Source: Elusimicrobiota bacterium | GTDB lineage: Bacteria; Elusimicrobiota; Elusimicrobia; UBA1565; UBA9628 | Assembly (NCBI GenBank): GCA_016218545.1 | Contig: JACRDQ010000046.1 | Coordinates: forward strand, 117,330 to 181,329 | DNA length: 64,000 nt | Direction: 5' to 3' | Shown here: positions 1-8,459 of the stretch, in pieces | Layout of the letters: each line of letters begins with the position of its first letter | How positions within the stretch are numbered: the first letter of the stretch is position 1 | Made by a program: the position numbers and the translations under genes | The notes under the pieces: generated by a model | Database searches by the model: none | What the model saw: the letters and a program-made list of their open reading frames with translations, nothing else | Told to the model about the DNA's origin: nothing

Positions 1-703
1 TCGCCCAGTAGCAGGGCCAGCGGCTCTCGTTGCCGAGGACGAGGTTCTCGGCCTCCACCTCGCCGGCCCAGCTCACCTTGGGCCTGATCTTGACCGTCGC
101 CCCCTTGCCGCTCCAGAACCGGACGAACCCCGCCTTCTCCGCGCTGTTGACCGGCATCTCGACGAACTGGACGAAGACCTCCGGCTTGGAGGACTTCAGC
201 TCGGCCTTGAGCTCCAGGAGGCGGAGGACGTTCTTGACGGTCTTCTCGTAGTCGCCGCCGACGCGGACCTTCGCGTAGGTCTTCGCGGAGCAGGCGTCGA
301 TGCCGATGTAGATGGCGTCGAGCCCGGCCTCGATGAGCCTCCTGGAGGACGCCTCGTCCAGGAGGTTCGCGTTGGAGTTGATGACGACGTCCTTGAGCCC
401 TGCCTTCTTCGCGTAGGCGATCATGTCGAAGATGCCGGGCTTGAAGTTCTTGAGGATCAGGGGCTCGCCGAAGAAGACCAGCCAGACCCGGGCGGACGGA
501 TCCTCCCGCGCGACCTCGTCGACGATCTTGGTGAAGAGCGGCCAGGGCATGACGCCCTGCTTGCGCTTCATCCGGGAGTGCACGCACATCGAGCACCGGA
601 GATTGCAGTGGCTCACGGTGTCGAGGAGGACGACCTTGGGGAAACGCTCGGCCGGGTCCAGGCGGCCCTGCCGCGACTGCTGGCGCCGGATCGTCTCAGC
701 CAT
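1..703 (-). CDS. Radical SAM protein, 3' end beyond the window
   Basis: Only the first 234 codons are present; the gene runs off the left edge. A CX3CX2C motif at residues 33-40 (C33, C37, C40) would bind the [4Fe-4S] cluster of a radical SAM enzyme. It is followed by a TIM-barrel-like sequence with FFGEPL and a strand ending in NSNANLL, typical of the SPASM/MoaA-like branch. The start ATG overlaps the last 8 bases of the upstream aminotransferase gene, so the two form an operon. The substrate cannot be told; in glycan loci such enzymes often modify sugars or peptides. The family call is firm, the function unknown. Confidence 0.85.
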   Translation of the reverse strand, partial: MAETIRRQQSRQGRLDPAERFPKVVLLDTVSHCNLRCSMCVHSRMKRKQGVMPWPLFTKIVDEVAREDPSARVWLVFFGEPLILKNFKPGIFDMIAYAKKAGLKDVVINSNANLLDEASSRRLIEAGLDAIYIGIDACSAKTYAKVRVGGDYEKTVKNVLRLLELKAELKSSKPEVFVQFVEMPVNSAEKAGFVRFWSGKGATVKIRPKVSWAGEVEAENLVLGNESRWPCYWA

Positions 704-1832
704 GGCGCTCCACGACCCGCCGAACGGTCCGGATCACGGTCCCGACCTCGGCGTCCTTGAGCTTGGGGTAGAGCGGCAAGGAGATGGTCTCCGCGCCGAT
801 CCTCTCCGCCACGGGGAAGGCGCCGGGCTTGAAGCCGAACTTCTTCCGGTAGTAGCTCAGGAGATGGATGGGCCGGTAGTTCACCGCGACGCCGATGCCC
901 TCTTCCTGGAGGACGGTGAGGACCCGGTCCCGGCGCGAGGCCCGGACCCTGATCGTGAAGAGATGGCGGCCGTGCTCCGTCCGGGGGGCGGTCCGCGTCA
1001 TGGCGATGCCCGGGACGCCCGCGAAGCCCTTCTCGTACTCCTCGGCGATGGCCCGGCGCCGGGAGGCCCCGGCGTCCACCCCGGCCATCTGCCCCACCAG
1101 GAGGGCGGCCTGGATGTTGTCCATGTTGTACTTCCAGCCCAGCACCGGCATGTCCCAGTGCCGGTAGCGCTTCGTATAGCGGTCCGCGGCCCCCTTGTCG
1201 ATGCCGTGGAGCCTCAGGTGGCGGAGCAGGTCCGCCCGGCGGCCGTCGTGGACCGAGATGGCGCCCCCCTCGCCGGAGGTGATGCTCTTGGTCGCGTAGA
1301 AGCTGAAGCAGGCGGCGTCCCCGAGCTGGCCCACCCGGACCCCGTCCCGGCGGCCCTCCAGGCAGTGCGCCGCATCCTCGATGAGGACGAGCTTGCGCCG
1401 GTCCGCCAGGCGCCGGAGCGCCCGCATGTCGCAGAGATGGCCGTAGAGGTGCACCGGCAGGATCGCCTTGGTCCTGCGCGTGATGCGGTCCTCGATGAGA
1501 GCGGCGTCGATGTTCCCGGTCGCCTCCTCGGAGTCGACGAAGACCGGGACCGCGCCGGCATGCAGGATGGCGTTGGAAGTGGCGCAGAAGCTCATCGCCG
1601 GGGTGATGACCTCGTCGCCTTCCCCGATCCCCCACGCCTGGAGCCCCAGGTGCAGGGCCGCGGTGCAGCTGGTCAGACCGACCACGTGCTCCACGCCGAG
1701 ATACTTCCGGAGGCTCTCCTCGAAAGACGCGACCTCGGCCCCGGTCGTGAGGAAAACGGACCGCAGGACGCCGGCCGCCCTGCGGATGTCGGCTTCACTG
1801 ATGTTGTGCCTGAAGAACTCGACCTTGCTCAT
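696..1832 (-). CDS. DegT/DnrJ/EryC1/StrS family sugar aminotransferase
   Basis: A 378-residue PLP-dependent enzyme expected to transaminate a nucleotide-linked keto sugar. The family's internal-aldimine lysine is K182 in FYATKSITSGEGGA, and IEDAAHCLEG supplies the PLP-pyridine aspartate. An in-frame extension to 2249 exists, but the start at 1832 has AAGGAG just upstream, a -10 box 37-42 bp upstream, and the family's normal N-terminus. It overlaps the radical SAM gene by 8 bp. A likely role is making an amino sugar that could be formylated by the formyltransferase at 5135, but the two are not in one operon, so that link is inference. Confidence 0.9.
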   Translation of the reverse strand: MSKVEFFRHNISEADIRRAAGVLRSVFLTTGAEVASFEESLRKYLGVEHVVGLTSCTAALHLGLQAWGIGEGDEVITPAMSFCATSNAILHAGAVPVFVDSEEATGNIDAALIEDRITRRTKAILPVHLYGHLCDMRALRRLADRRKLVLIEDAAHCLEGRRDGVRVGQLGDAACFSFYATKSITSGEGGAISVHDGRRADLLRHLRLHGIDKGAADRYTKRYRHWDMPVLGWKYNMDNIQAALLVGQMAGVDAGASRRRAIAEEYEKGFAGVPGIAMTRTAPRTEHGRHLFTIRVRASRRDRVLTVLQEEGIGVAVNYRPIHLLSYYRKKFGFKPGAFPVAERIGAETISLPLYPKLKDAEVGTVIRTVRRVVERHG

Positions 1833-1867
1833 GGGCTCCTTCCAGAGAATCCGTGCAACGGAGTCCC

Positions 1868-1883
1868 ATATTATAGATAATAT
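1868..1883. promoter_or_regulatory. Divergent promoter on a perfect AT dyad
   Basis: A 7-bp perfect inverted repeat (ATATTAT-AG-ATAATAT) stands out from GC-rich surroundings. Read leftward it gives TATAAT (1870-1875), about 37 bp from the aminotransferase start. Read rightward it gives GATAAT (1876-1881), about 41 bp from the flippase-like gene. The two -10 elements therefore share one dyad, so polymerase could fire in either direction. No clear -35 boxes are seen. Confidence 0.5.
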
Positions 1884-1922
1884 GGCGGGACACGTTCCGG
1901 CGCCTCCGCCGTCCCGCCTCGC

Positions 1923-2966
1923 GTGAGAAACGAACGCCTCGTCCGCCCGCTCCTGGCCGTCCTCAAGCTGGCCCTGGCCGCGGCCCTGATCGGCTACCTC
2001 GCCAAGACCGGATGCCTCGACCTGCGCGGCTTGCGCTCCATGCTCCTGGGAGGGGACATCCTCGCCGTGGCCGCGGCCGCGGGGCTCTTCCTGGTCAACC
2101 AGGCCCTCGCCGCCGCCAGGCTGCGCGTCCTGCTCCGCTCCGCGGGCGTCGAGGCGGGGACCGGGGTCTGCTTCCGCCTGACCATGACCGGCTTCGTCTT
2201 CAACACCGCGCTCCCCGGCGCGGTGGGAGGCGACCTGGTCAAGGCCCATGCCCTGCTCAAGCTCCCGGGAGAGCGCCCCGGGATGGCGGCGGGAGCCGTG
2301 GTGATGGACCGGCTGATGGGAGCCCTGGGCCTGATCACGCTCGGCTCGCTGTCCGCCCTGTACCTCGTCCGCCGGCTCGCCGACTCCCCCTGGGCCCAGG
2401 GTCGCGGCCTCGGTCTGGCCGGGGCGGCGGCGGTCTGCATGGCGGGCGGCATCGTCTCGCTCCTGCTCTGCAGCCGCAGCCCGAAGGCCAGGGCCTGGCT
2501 CAAGGAACGCCTGGCAAAAGCCCTCCCGGCCGGAGCCGCCTACGACGCCGCCGCGGGCCTCGGCCGCGCGGGCAAGGATTGGGGAAGCCTCGCCCGGGCC
2601 TTCGGCCTGAGCCTCGTCCTGCAGCTCGTCGGCGTGGCCGGCCTCCTGGCTCTCGCCCGGACCGCCGGGGCCCCGCTCCCCCCGGTCGCGGACATGGCGG
2701 CCGTCACCCTGGTCGTGATGCTGGGAGGCACGCTCCCGCTGACGCCGGGGAACATCGGCTGGACCGAGTTCCTAGCCATGGCGGGCTGGGCAGCCATCGG
2801 CTCCCAGTCCGGCGCGACGGTCTACCTGAACTGGCGCGTCCTGACCACCCTGGTCAGCCTGCCGTGGGGCATCGCGTATCTCGCGGGCCGCGGCCGCGCC
2901 AGGGAGGACGCCCTAGCCCCGTCGCCTACTCCGGAGCCGCCAGCCGGTACGGGGGCGCGTAGTTGA
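1923..2966 (+). CDS. Lysylphosphatidylglycerol synthase TM region/UPF0104 (AglD/MprF-like) membrane protein
   Basis: A 347-residue polytopic membrane protein with a GTG start. Its hydrophobic helices and the motifs AALIGYLAKTG (start), PGAVGGDLVKA and GGTLPLTPGNIGWTEF match the flippase-like transmembrane domain of MprF and archaeal AglD. Members are thought to move lipid-linked groups across the inner membrane. The Pro/Thr-rich last 15 residues overlap the 3' end of the convergent gene by 41 bp. The family is clear; the substrate (perhaps a polyprenyl-linked sugar) is inferred from context. Confidence 0.8.
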   Translation: MRNERLVRPLLAVLKLALAAALIGYLAKTGCLDLRGLRSMLLGGDILAVAAAAGLFLVNQALAAARLRVLLRSAGVEAGTGVCFRLTMTGFVFNTALPGAVGGDLVKAHALLKLPGERPGMAAGAVVMDRLMGALGLITLGSLSALYLVRRLADSPWAQGRGLGLAGAAAVCMAGGIVSLLLCSRSPKARAWLKERLAKALPAGAAYDAAAGLGRAGKDWGSLARAFGLSLVLQLVGVAGLLALARTAGAPLPPVADMAAVTLVVMLGGTLPLTPGNIGWTEFLAMAGWAAIGSQSGATVYLNWRVLTTLVSLPWGIAYLAGRGRAREDALAPSPTPEPPAGTGARS

Positions 2967-5016
2967 ACTCGACCTTCCGGTCTCCCTTCTCCAGCACGAC
3001 TCCCCAGAACGCGCCGTAGGCCGGGAAGAGCGGCCGCTCCTTGCCGTCCACCCTGCAGACCCAGCAGCTGTCGAGGCTGTTGGAGACCACCAGGAACCCG
3101 GGACCGTCCGCCTCGACGGACAGCAAGAGCTCGTCCGTCCGGTAGAGGTCCAGCTCGACGCGGCCTCTGGAGAACGGCCTGCCGGGGAGCTTCCCGGGCG
3201 AGCGGCTCCGCTCGACGTAGACCGCGTCTTTGAGCTCGGCCGGAGAAGCCGCGGCCAGCGCGTCCCAAAGAGAGTCCTCGTCCGGCAGCTCCCTGAGACG
3301 GGGGGCCAGGAAGGCGCGCGGGAACGCGGCCGTGTTCTCGTAGATGAAGAGGTAGGTCTTGCCGGTGAAGTTCTCCTTGACCCTGGTCCACACGTGCTCC
3401 CGCCGCGACATATCCTTCCACGGCTTCTGCGGAGTCAACAGCTTGAAGGCCGGGTCCTCCAGGGGGTGCTTGGAGATCACGTACCTCATGTTGGCCAGGG
3501 AGAGGAGCGGGAGGCGGTAGTGCTGGCTGAACACGACCCCGCCCGGCCAATCGTCCACCGACCGCAGGAAGAGATAGACCTGGCCGCCCCACTTGCCGAA
3601 GTACTCCTCGAGATAGGGCTCGCGCTTGATGACCGGCTCGATGACCTTGCCCCAGAACCTGAAATAGGCCCTCGGATAGAGGTTGATGTACCCGTCCAGG
3701 CTCTCCAGCCCATAGGCCGCGGCATAGCCCGGCAGGAGCCCGTGGGTGAACGTGACGACCCGGAACGGGTCCTGCGGACGCCGCTTGGCCGCGAGCTCCC
3801 GGAGCACCGGGCTCTCGAAGTTCGCGGTGTAGCCCCCCTGGAAGGCGAACTCCCAGAGGACCTTCTTCTTCGAATACGCCGACTGTCCGAAAAGGACCGC
3901 CGTGGCCAGGAGGAAGATCCAGCGCCGGCCGGCCAGGAGCTCCAGACCGGCCGCGCCGGCCAAGCCCGCCGCCAGCGGGAGGATGAGGAAGAAGCGGTGC
4001 ATGCGCAGGCCGCCCAAGGTCCCGGAAGCCAGGCCGGCGCAGGTCTTGAACCATTCCCCGGTCCCGGCCGCGGCGATGGTGAAGAGGAGCAGCCCATAGA
4101 CCCAGGCAAAACCCTTGACCCTGAGCCGGCACGCGAGAAGCCCCAGGACCGCGACCGTGACGCTCACGCCGCAGTAGCCCCAGGCCCACGCGAACCCCTG
4201 CCCAAGCCCCTTGAGGAAGTCCGGGGACGAGCACGTCAGGAGCGCTCCCCAGCCCGCCCGGTGCGAGCCCTTGGCGTGGACCGCCATGGACCACACCTCC
4301 TGGAGATGCGGGGCGGAGGCGAAGATCCCCATGACGGCTCCCAGTACCCAGGCCCGAAGGGAGAGCCTCTTGCGGACCAGGCCGAGCCACAGGAGCGCCC
4401 ACGCGAAGCAGAACGGCATCGAGACCACGGCGGAAGCGAAGACGGAGAAGAAGAGCCCCAGGAGCGCCGCGCCGAGCAAGCCCCTGCCCCGATCCTCGTC
4501 CAAGAGCTTGTCGAAGGCCCAGAGCACGAACGGGAAGACGGAGTTGCCGATGCCGCCGGTGAAAGGCGTGCCGCACGCCACGGCGAAGCCCGCCAGGATC
4601 CCGGCTGGCGCGGAAGTCTTGAGATGGTCCGTGCACAGCCTCGCGGTGAAATAGCAGCAGAAGAAGAAGTGGATGAAGAGGAAGACCTGATAAGCCGCCC
4701 AGCCCGGCAGGACCCACGCCAGCAGGGGCACGGCCTGGGGATAGAGGAGGCTGTTCGCCAGACGGTCCACGCCGGCCGCGACGTTGGGGAACCAATAGTG
4801 GCTCCCGGGCCCGAGCGCGCCGGACGCCAGAGCCTTGAAATAGGGGTAGACCCCGTCGCCGAACTCGTTGAGCAGGATGTGCGAGAAAGGGCCGAGGACG
4901 AAGCTCTCCAGACCCAGCCAGAGCGTGACCAGGAGGGAAGCCTTCAGCGGACTCCCCAGGACTCCGGCCCCGCCTTGGACGAGCCGTTCCCCGGCCCGGG
5001 AAAGGGGCGCGCGCAT
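2926..5016 (-). CDS. YfhO-like polytopic membrane protein (GT-C type)
   Basis: A 696-residue protein with about a dozen hydrophobic helices over residues 20-400, then a soluble C-terminal part. Its end, with VVSNSLDSCWVCRVDGKERP and an aromatic-rich beta strand, resembles the C-terminus of YfhO-family proteins, where a similar VDGK segment occurs. YfhO is needed for glycosylation of lipoteichoic acid in Listeria and Bacillus, and GT-C folds use lipid-linked sugars outside the membrane. It is a paralogue of the protein at 8460-10496 along its full length. A clear promoter lies 6 bp upstream of the ATG. Donor and acceptor are unknown. Confidence 0.75.
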   Translation of the reverse strand: MRAPLSRAGERLVQGGAGVLGSPLKASLLVTLWLGLESFVLGPFSHILLNEFGDGVYPYFKALASGALGPGSHYWFPNVAAGVDRLANSLLYPQAVPLLAWVLPGWAAYQVFLFIHFFFCCYFTARLCTDHLKTSAPAGILAGFAVACGTPFTGGIGNSVFPFVLWAFDKLLDEDRGRGLLGAALLGLFFSVFASAVVSMPFCFAWALLWLGLVRKRLSLRAWVLGAVMGIFASAPHLQEVWSMAVHAKGSHRAGWGALLTCSSPDFLKGLGQGFAWAWGYCGVSVTVAVLGLLACRLRVKGFAWVYGLLLFTIAAAGTGEWFKTCAGLASGTLGGLRMHRFFLILPLAAGLAGAAGLELLAGRRWIFLLATAVLFGQSAYSKKKVLWEFAFQGGYTANFESPVLRELAAKRRPQDPFRVVTFTHGLLPGYAAAYGLESLDGYINLYPRAYFRFWGKVIEPVIKREPYLEEYFGKWGGQVYLFLRSVDDWPGGVVFSQHYRLPLLSLANMRYVISKHPLEDPAFKLLTPQKPWKDMSRREHVWTRVKENFTGKTYLFIYENTAAFPRAFLAPRLRELPDEDSLWDALAAASPAELKDAVYVERSRSPGKLPGRPFSRGRVELDLYRTDELLLSVEADGPGFLVVSNSLDSCWVCRVDGKERPLFPAYGAFWGVVLEKGDRKVEFNYAPPYRLAAPE

Positions 5017-5021
5017 CCGCC

Positions 5022-5050
5022 ATTAGATGAATTTGGAAGCTTTCTTTCAA
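5022..5050 (-). promoter_or_regulatory. Sigma70-type promoter TTGAAA-17-TCTAAT
   Basis: On the minus strand a TTGAAA box (5045-5050) is followed by a 17-bp spacer and TCTAAT (5022-5027). The predicted transcription start falls at or next to the ATG at 5016, so the mRNA would have almost no leader. This is the best matched -35/-10 pair in the window. Confidence 0.6.
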
Positions 5051-5096
5051 TTCCGCCCGGAAGAGCGGGGAGCCGCGGACCCGAAAACGAAAGTGC

Positions 5097-5102
5097 TAGA
5101 CT
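5097..5102 (+). promoter_or_regulatory. Extended -10 box (TGC-TAGACT)
   Basis: TAGACT is preceded by TG one base upstream, which forms an extended -10 element. The expected start near 5109 leaves a leader of about 26 nt holding the AGGAGGA ribosome site of the formyltransferase gene. No -35 box is evident, as is usual for extended -10 promoters. Confidence 0.45.
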
Positions 5103-5134
5103 AGGACTGTCTTGAAGAAAGCCAGGAGGACGAG

Positions 5135-5974
5135 GTGAACAGGGTCCGGGTCATCCTCTGCGGCATGACCGGCTTCGGCAACGGCGCCCTGCGGGGCCTG
5201 CTCGCGGACCCGTCGGTCGAGGTGGCCGGGCTCGTCTGCCCGAGACCCGAGTCCGCGCCCTTCCCGCATTACCCGTGCCCGAAGGTCTACGAGGAAGCCG
5301 CGCGCGCCGGGGTGCGCGCCTTCCCGGGGGCCAGGCTCAAGGACCCCGCGGTCCAGGCCGAGCTCGCGGCCCTCGCGCCCGACCTCATCGTGGTGGCCTC
5401 CTTCCGCCAGATCATCCCTCCGGGGGTCATCTCCCTTCCCAGGTTCGGGGTCATCAACATCCATCCATCCCTCCTGCCCCGGTACAGGGGCGCGACGCCG
5501 TCGGTCTGGGCCATCCTCAACGGCGAGGAGGAGACGGGCGTCACCATCCACTTCATCGACGACGAACGCCTCGACCAGGGCCGCATCGTGGGGCAGCGGA
5601 GGCTGCGGATCCTGCCCGACGAGGACGACGGCTCCCTGCGGCGCAGGCTCGCGGAGCTCGAGAGCGCGATGATCGCGGAGGCCGTGGCCGCGGTCGCGGC
5701 CAGGCCGAAGGCCTCCTTCCCGGGCCAGGACGAGTCCCAGAGCTCATGGTTCCCCATGCGAGGCCGTCAGGACACGATCCTCGACCCCGCCAAGCCGGTC
5801 GAGGAGCTCCGGCGCCGCATCCGCGCCAATTCGCCGTGGCCGGGAGCCCTCCTCATCCGCGACGGCGCCGAGATCGTCGTCTCCGGGGTCGAGGAAGGCG
5901 CGGGACCGGCGGAGGAGCGCACGGTCACGGTCTCGGAGTCCGGAAGGACCCTCCGCTTCCTCAGAGCGGCCTGA
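5135..5974 (+). CDS. Formyltransferase family protein (sugar N-formyltransferase-like)
   Basis: A 279-residue protein with a GTG start preceded by AGGAGGA. It carries the formyltransferase catalytic signature: the N-x-H of INIHPSLLPRYRG (about residues 107-118) and the downstream aspartate of IHFIDDERLDQG. These are the Asn-His-Asp residues that move a formyl group from N10-formyl-tetrahydrofolate to an amine. The length and short C-terminal extension suit a methionyl-tRNA formyltransferase relative. In a glycan locus with sugar aminotransferases, the natural substrate would be a nucleotide-linked amino sugar. The substrate is inferred. Confidence 0.8.
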   Translation: MNRVRVILCGMTGFGNGALRGLLADPSVEVAGLVCPRPESAPFPHYPCPKVYEEAARAGVRAFPGARLKDPAVQAELAALAPDLIVVASFRQIIPPGVISLPRFGVINIHPSLLPRYRGATPSVWAILNGEEETGVTIHFIDDERLDQGRIVGQRRLRILPDEDDGSLRRRLAELESAMIAEAVAAVAARPKASFPGQDESQSSWFPMRGRQDTILDPAKPVEELRRRIRANSPWPGALLIRDGAEIVVSGVEEGAGPAEERTVTVSESGRTLRFLRAA

Positions 5975-6004
5975 GCCCGCGGCGCGGCAGCCGGGCCCGG
6001 CTCT

Positions 6005-6901
6005 CTACTCGTGCAGGCGGAGGTCCCAGTCCGCGGGCTCGAACCGCCGGATGACTCCCTTCCTCACGACCGGGACCCTTCCCAGGACCACCCAGCGGAA
6101 CCAGCAACCGAGGATGTCCTTGACGGAGTTGAAGATGGCGCGCGGCCGCGTGCCCTTGGCCGTGCCCGTGGTGCGCGGGATGAAGGAGATCGGCACTTCC
6201 CTGATGGAGGCCCCTGACCAGAAGGACTTGATCAGCCCCTCGGGGTTGACGAAGGAGCTGCGCGACTCGAACGTGATGGACTGCAGGAGCTTGGTCCGAT
6301 AGAAGACCACGTTCTGGTAGTCGGAGAGCGGCAGGCGGAAGAGCAGGCGGATGAGGGAGTAGTTGATGAGGGAGACGAGCGCCTTGGGCACCGTGTCCGA
6401 ACGCCGGGTGAGGTGCTTGTAGCCGAAGAGCTTGATGAGGGCGGCCGCGGGCTTGACCAGGCTCCCCGACACCTTGACCGGGGAGCGGCGCACCCCGGCC
6501 ACGACGTCGTTCTCCCTGAGGAACTCCAGGAAGAGCCGGAAATAGGAGAGGTCGTAGGCCCAGTCCACGGTCTGCCAGAAGAGGAACTCCTTGGTGGCGC
6601 GCCGGATGGCGTTCTGGCAGGACAGGCCCACGTTGAGGTTGACCGGATTGCGGTGGAGGCGGATCTGCGGGAGCTCCCGGGCCAGGGAGGCCACGATCTC
6701 GTTGGTGCGGTCCGTGCTGGCGTCGTCGACGACCACGATCTCGTACTCGCGCACGTTCCGCCGCAGCAGGCCGTCGACCTTCCTGAGGAAGGGCTCGATG
6801 AGCTTCTCCTCGTTGTACGCCCACGTGAGGCACGAGACGCTCCGGTCGAACGGCGGCAGGGAATCGAGGACGGCGCGCGAATACCGGTGCTTCCTGGTCA
6901 T
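6005..6901 (-). CDS. Family 2 glycosyltransferase (DPM1/DolP-mannosyltransferase-like)
   Basis: A 298-residue GT-A enzyme without obvious membrane helices. The nucleotide-binding VVVDDASTDRT motif lies near residue 57, and the usual DXD position is occupied by QTVDWAYDL, which is atypical. The N-terminal YNEE segment is typical of polyprenyl-phosphate sugar transferases. It starts 21 bp after the radical SAM gene and probably shares its transcript. It ends head-to-head with the formyltransferase gene across a 30-bp GC-rich gap. Sugar donor and acceptor unknown. Confidence 0.85.
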   Translation of the reverse strand: MTRKHRYSRAVLDSLPPFDRSVSCLTWAYNEEKLIEPFLRKVDGLLRRNVREYEIVVVDDASTDRTNEIVASLARELPQIRLHRNPVNLNVGLSCQNAIRRATKEFLFWQTVDWAYDLSYFRLFLEFLRENDVVAGVRRSPVKVSGSLVKPAAALIKLFGYKHLTRRSDTVPKALVSLINYSLIRLLFRLPLSDYQNVVFYRTKLLQSITFESRSSFVNPEGLIKSFWSGASIREVPISFIPRTTGTAKGTRPRAIFNSVKDILGCWFRWVVLGRVPVVRKGVIRRFEPADWDLRLHE

Positions 6902-6922
6902 GGGCGGCGGACGGGCACGACG

Positions 6923-8362
6923 CTACCCCTTCTCGAACAGCAAGGCCTTGAGACCCGAGAGATAGTGTCCCACGTGCTCGAGCCTGAACTGCCGGAGCTG
7001 CTGGAGGACGAAGCCGCCGCGCAGGTAGAACCGGCGCATCGCCTCCCGCTGCTTGGCCATCAAGCCCTCCTTGGTCATGCCCTTGGGGACATAGACCGGC
7101 TCCCCTCCGGCGTGGGAGGGATAGCTCACGAAGTCCGCCCACTCGTTGAACCGGATCTCCCCGCCGGCCTTGAGCTCGTCGTAGAGGTCGCAGCCAGGAT
7201 ACGGCACGAAGAGGTTGAAGATCGCGAACCGCAGCCCCAGACCGACCGCCAGGTCGACGGTCTCGTCGATCCTGGCGTAGTCCTCCCCGGGCAGGCCCAT
7301 CATGAACATCCCGTCCGCCTCCAGACCCGCCTCGCGGCAGAGGCTGACGGCGCGGATGACGTCGCTCCGCTTGAAGTTTTTGCCGATGCGCGCGAGGACC
7401 TCGTCGTTGCCGGACTCGATCCCGAAGCAGACCCGGGCGCAGCCGGCCCGCTTCATCAGACCCACGAGCTCGGCGTCCAGCGACTTGACCCGCATCTCGC
7501 TGACCCAACGGACCCGCTCGCTCAGCCCGGACTCGACCATGAGGCCGCAGAACTCGGCCGCGTGCTCGCGCACCAGCGGGAAGGCGAGGTCCATGAAGCT
7601 GAAGACCGTGGCCCCGAAGCGCTCGTGCATGGCGCGGACCTCGGCGACGATGTTCTCCGGGGACCGCGTCCTGTACTTCTGTCCCTGGCTGCGGATCCCC
7701 CGGCTCGAGCAGAAGGTGCACCCCATGGGGCAGCCCCGGGTCCCCAGGATCTGGAGCTCCTTGGCGCCGCGGCCCGTCTGGGTGCGCGGGTCGCTGGAGT
7801 ACTTCGAGAGGTCGAAGAGGTGCCAGGCCGGGTACGGCAGCGCGTCCAAGGCCGTGATGAACGGCCGCGGCGGGTTCTTCTCCACGCGCCCGTCCCGGAG
7901 GCGCGAGATGCCGCGGATCAGCGAGAGGTCGGTCTTCTTGCGGCCCGAGAGATGGTCGCAGAGCTCCAGGAAGGTCTCCTCTCCCTCGCCATGGACGATG
8001 TAGTCCCCGCGGCGGCCCCCGTCCAGGGACTCATCCGGGAAGACGCTCGGATGCAGGTTCCCGTGCACGATGATCGTCTTCGGGCTCGCCTTCCTGAGGG
8101 CTTCGCAGATCCCGTAGGTCGTATCCGCCGTGGAGGAAAGGGAGCTGATGCCGACCACGTCGGAGCGGCGGAGGCGCTCGACGATCTCCTGGAGGGAGAA
8201 CTGGCCCACGTAGGCGTCGAGGATCTCCACCTGGTACCCGTTGGCCTCGAGCACGCTCGCGATGTAGGCCAGGCCGATGGAGGGCTGGGGATTGGAGAAC
8301 TTCTTGAGGCTCCCGTACGATTTCTTGAGGCTGGTCGGAGGGATCAGGAGGGTGATCTTCAT
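6923..8362 (-). CDS. B12-binding-domain radical SAM protein
   Basis: A 479-residue protein with an N-terminal Rossmann-type cobalamin-binding fold (about residues 1-150) followed by a radical SAM domain. The cluster motif is in GTRGCPMGCTFC (CX3CX2C), near residues 215-223. The usual DXHXXG cobalamin ligand motif reads DAYVGQ, so the lower-ligand histidine is missing, as in many members of this class. Family members include BchE-like cyclases and methyltransferases. It is first in a two-gene operon with a GT2. The reaction cannot be predicted. Confidence 0.85.
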   Translation of the reverse strand: MKITLLIPPTSLKKSYGSLKKFSNPQPSIGLAYIASVLEANGYQVEILDAYVGQFSLQEIVERLRRSDVVGISSLSSTADTTYGICEALRKASPKTIIVHGNLHPSVFPDESLDGGRRGDYIVHGEGEETFLELCDHLSGRKKTDLSLIRGISRLRDGRVEKNPPRPFITALDALPYPAWHLFDLSKYSSDPRTQTGRGAKELQILGTRGCPMGCTFCSSRGIRSQGQKYRTRSPENIVAEVRAMHERFGATVFSFMDLAFPLVREHAAEFCGLMVESGLSERVRWVSEMRVKSLDAELVGLMKRAGCARVCFGIESGNDEVLARIGKNFKRSDVIRAVSLCREAGLEADGMFMMGLPGEDYARIDETVDLAVGLGLRFAIFNLFVPYPGCDLYDELKAGGEIRFNEWADFVSYPSHAGGEPVYVPKGMTKEGLMAKQREAMRRFYLRGGFVLQQLRQFRLEHVGHYLSGLKALLFEKG

Positions 8363-8398
8363 CGCAAGGCCCGGCGGGCGAGGCCGGGACGATGAGGG

Positions 8399-8404
8399 AT
8401 TATA
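8399..8404 (-). promoter_or_regulatory. -10 box TATAAT for the radical SAM gene
   Basis: A perfect TATAAT on the minus strand 37 bp upstream of the ATG at 8362. The predicted leader is about 30 nt. No good -35 match is seen. Confidence 0.5.
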
Positions 8405-8441
8405 GGAAATTATGCCGGCCGGCGACGGAACCGGAATTTTG

Positions 8442-8447
8442 TACTAT
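8442..8447 (+). promoter_or_regulatory. -10 box TACTAT, short leader
   Basis: TACTAT within an AT-rich patch. The predicted start near 8454 is only 6 nt before the ATG at 8460. This favours 8460 over the in-frame ATG at 8412, which would lie upstream of the transcript. Confidence 0.45.
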
Positions 8448-8459
8448 CCCCTCATCCTC

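Noticed and set aside
423..1880. A 485-codon plus-strand frame opposite the aminotransferase
   Set aside because: No recognisable motif, and the minus-strand aminotransferase has catalytic residues, RBS and promoter.
8412..8459. Upstream ATG for the second YfhO-like gene
   Set aside because: It lies upstream of the TACTAT box, and the extra residues have no counterpart in the paralogue.
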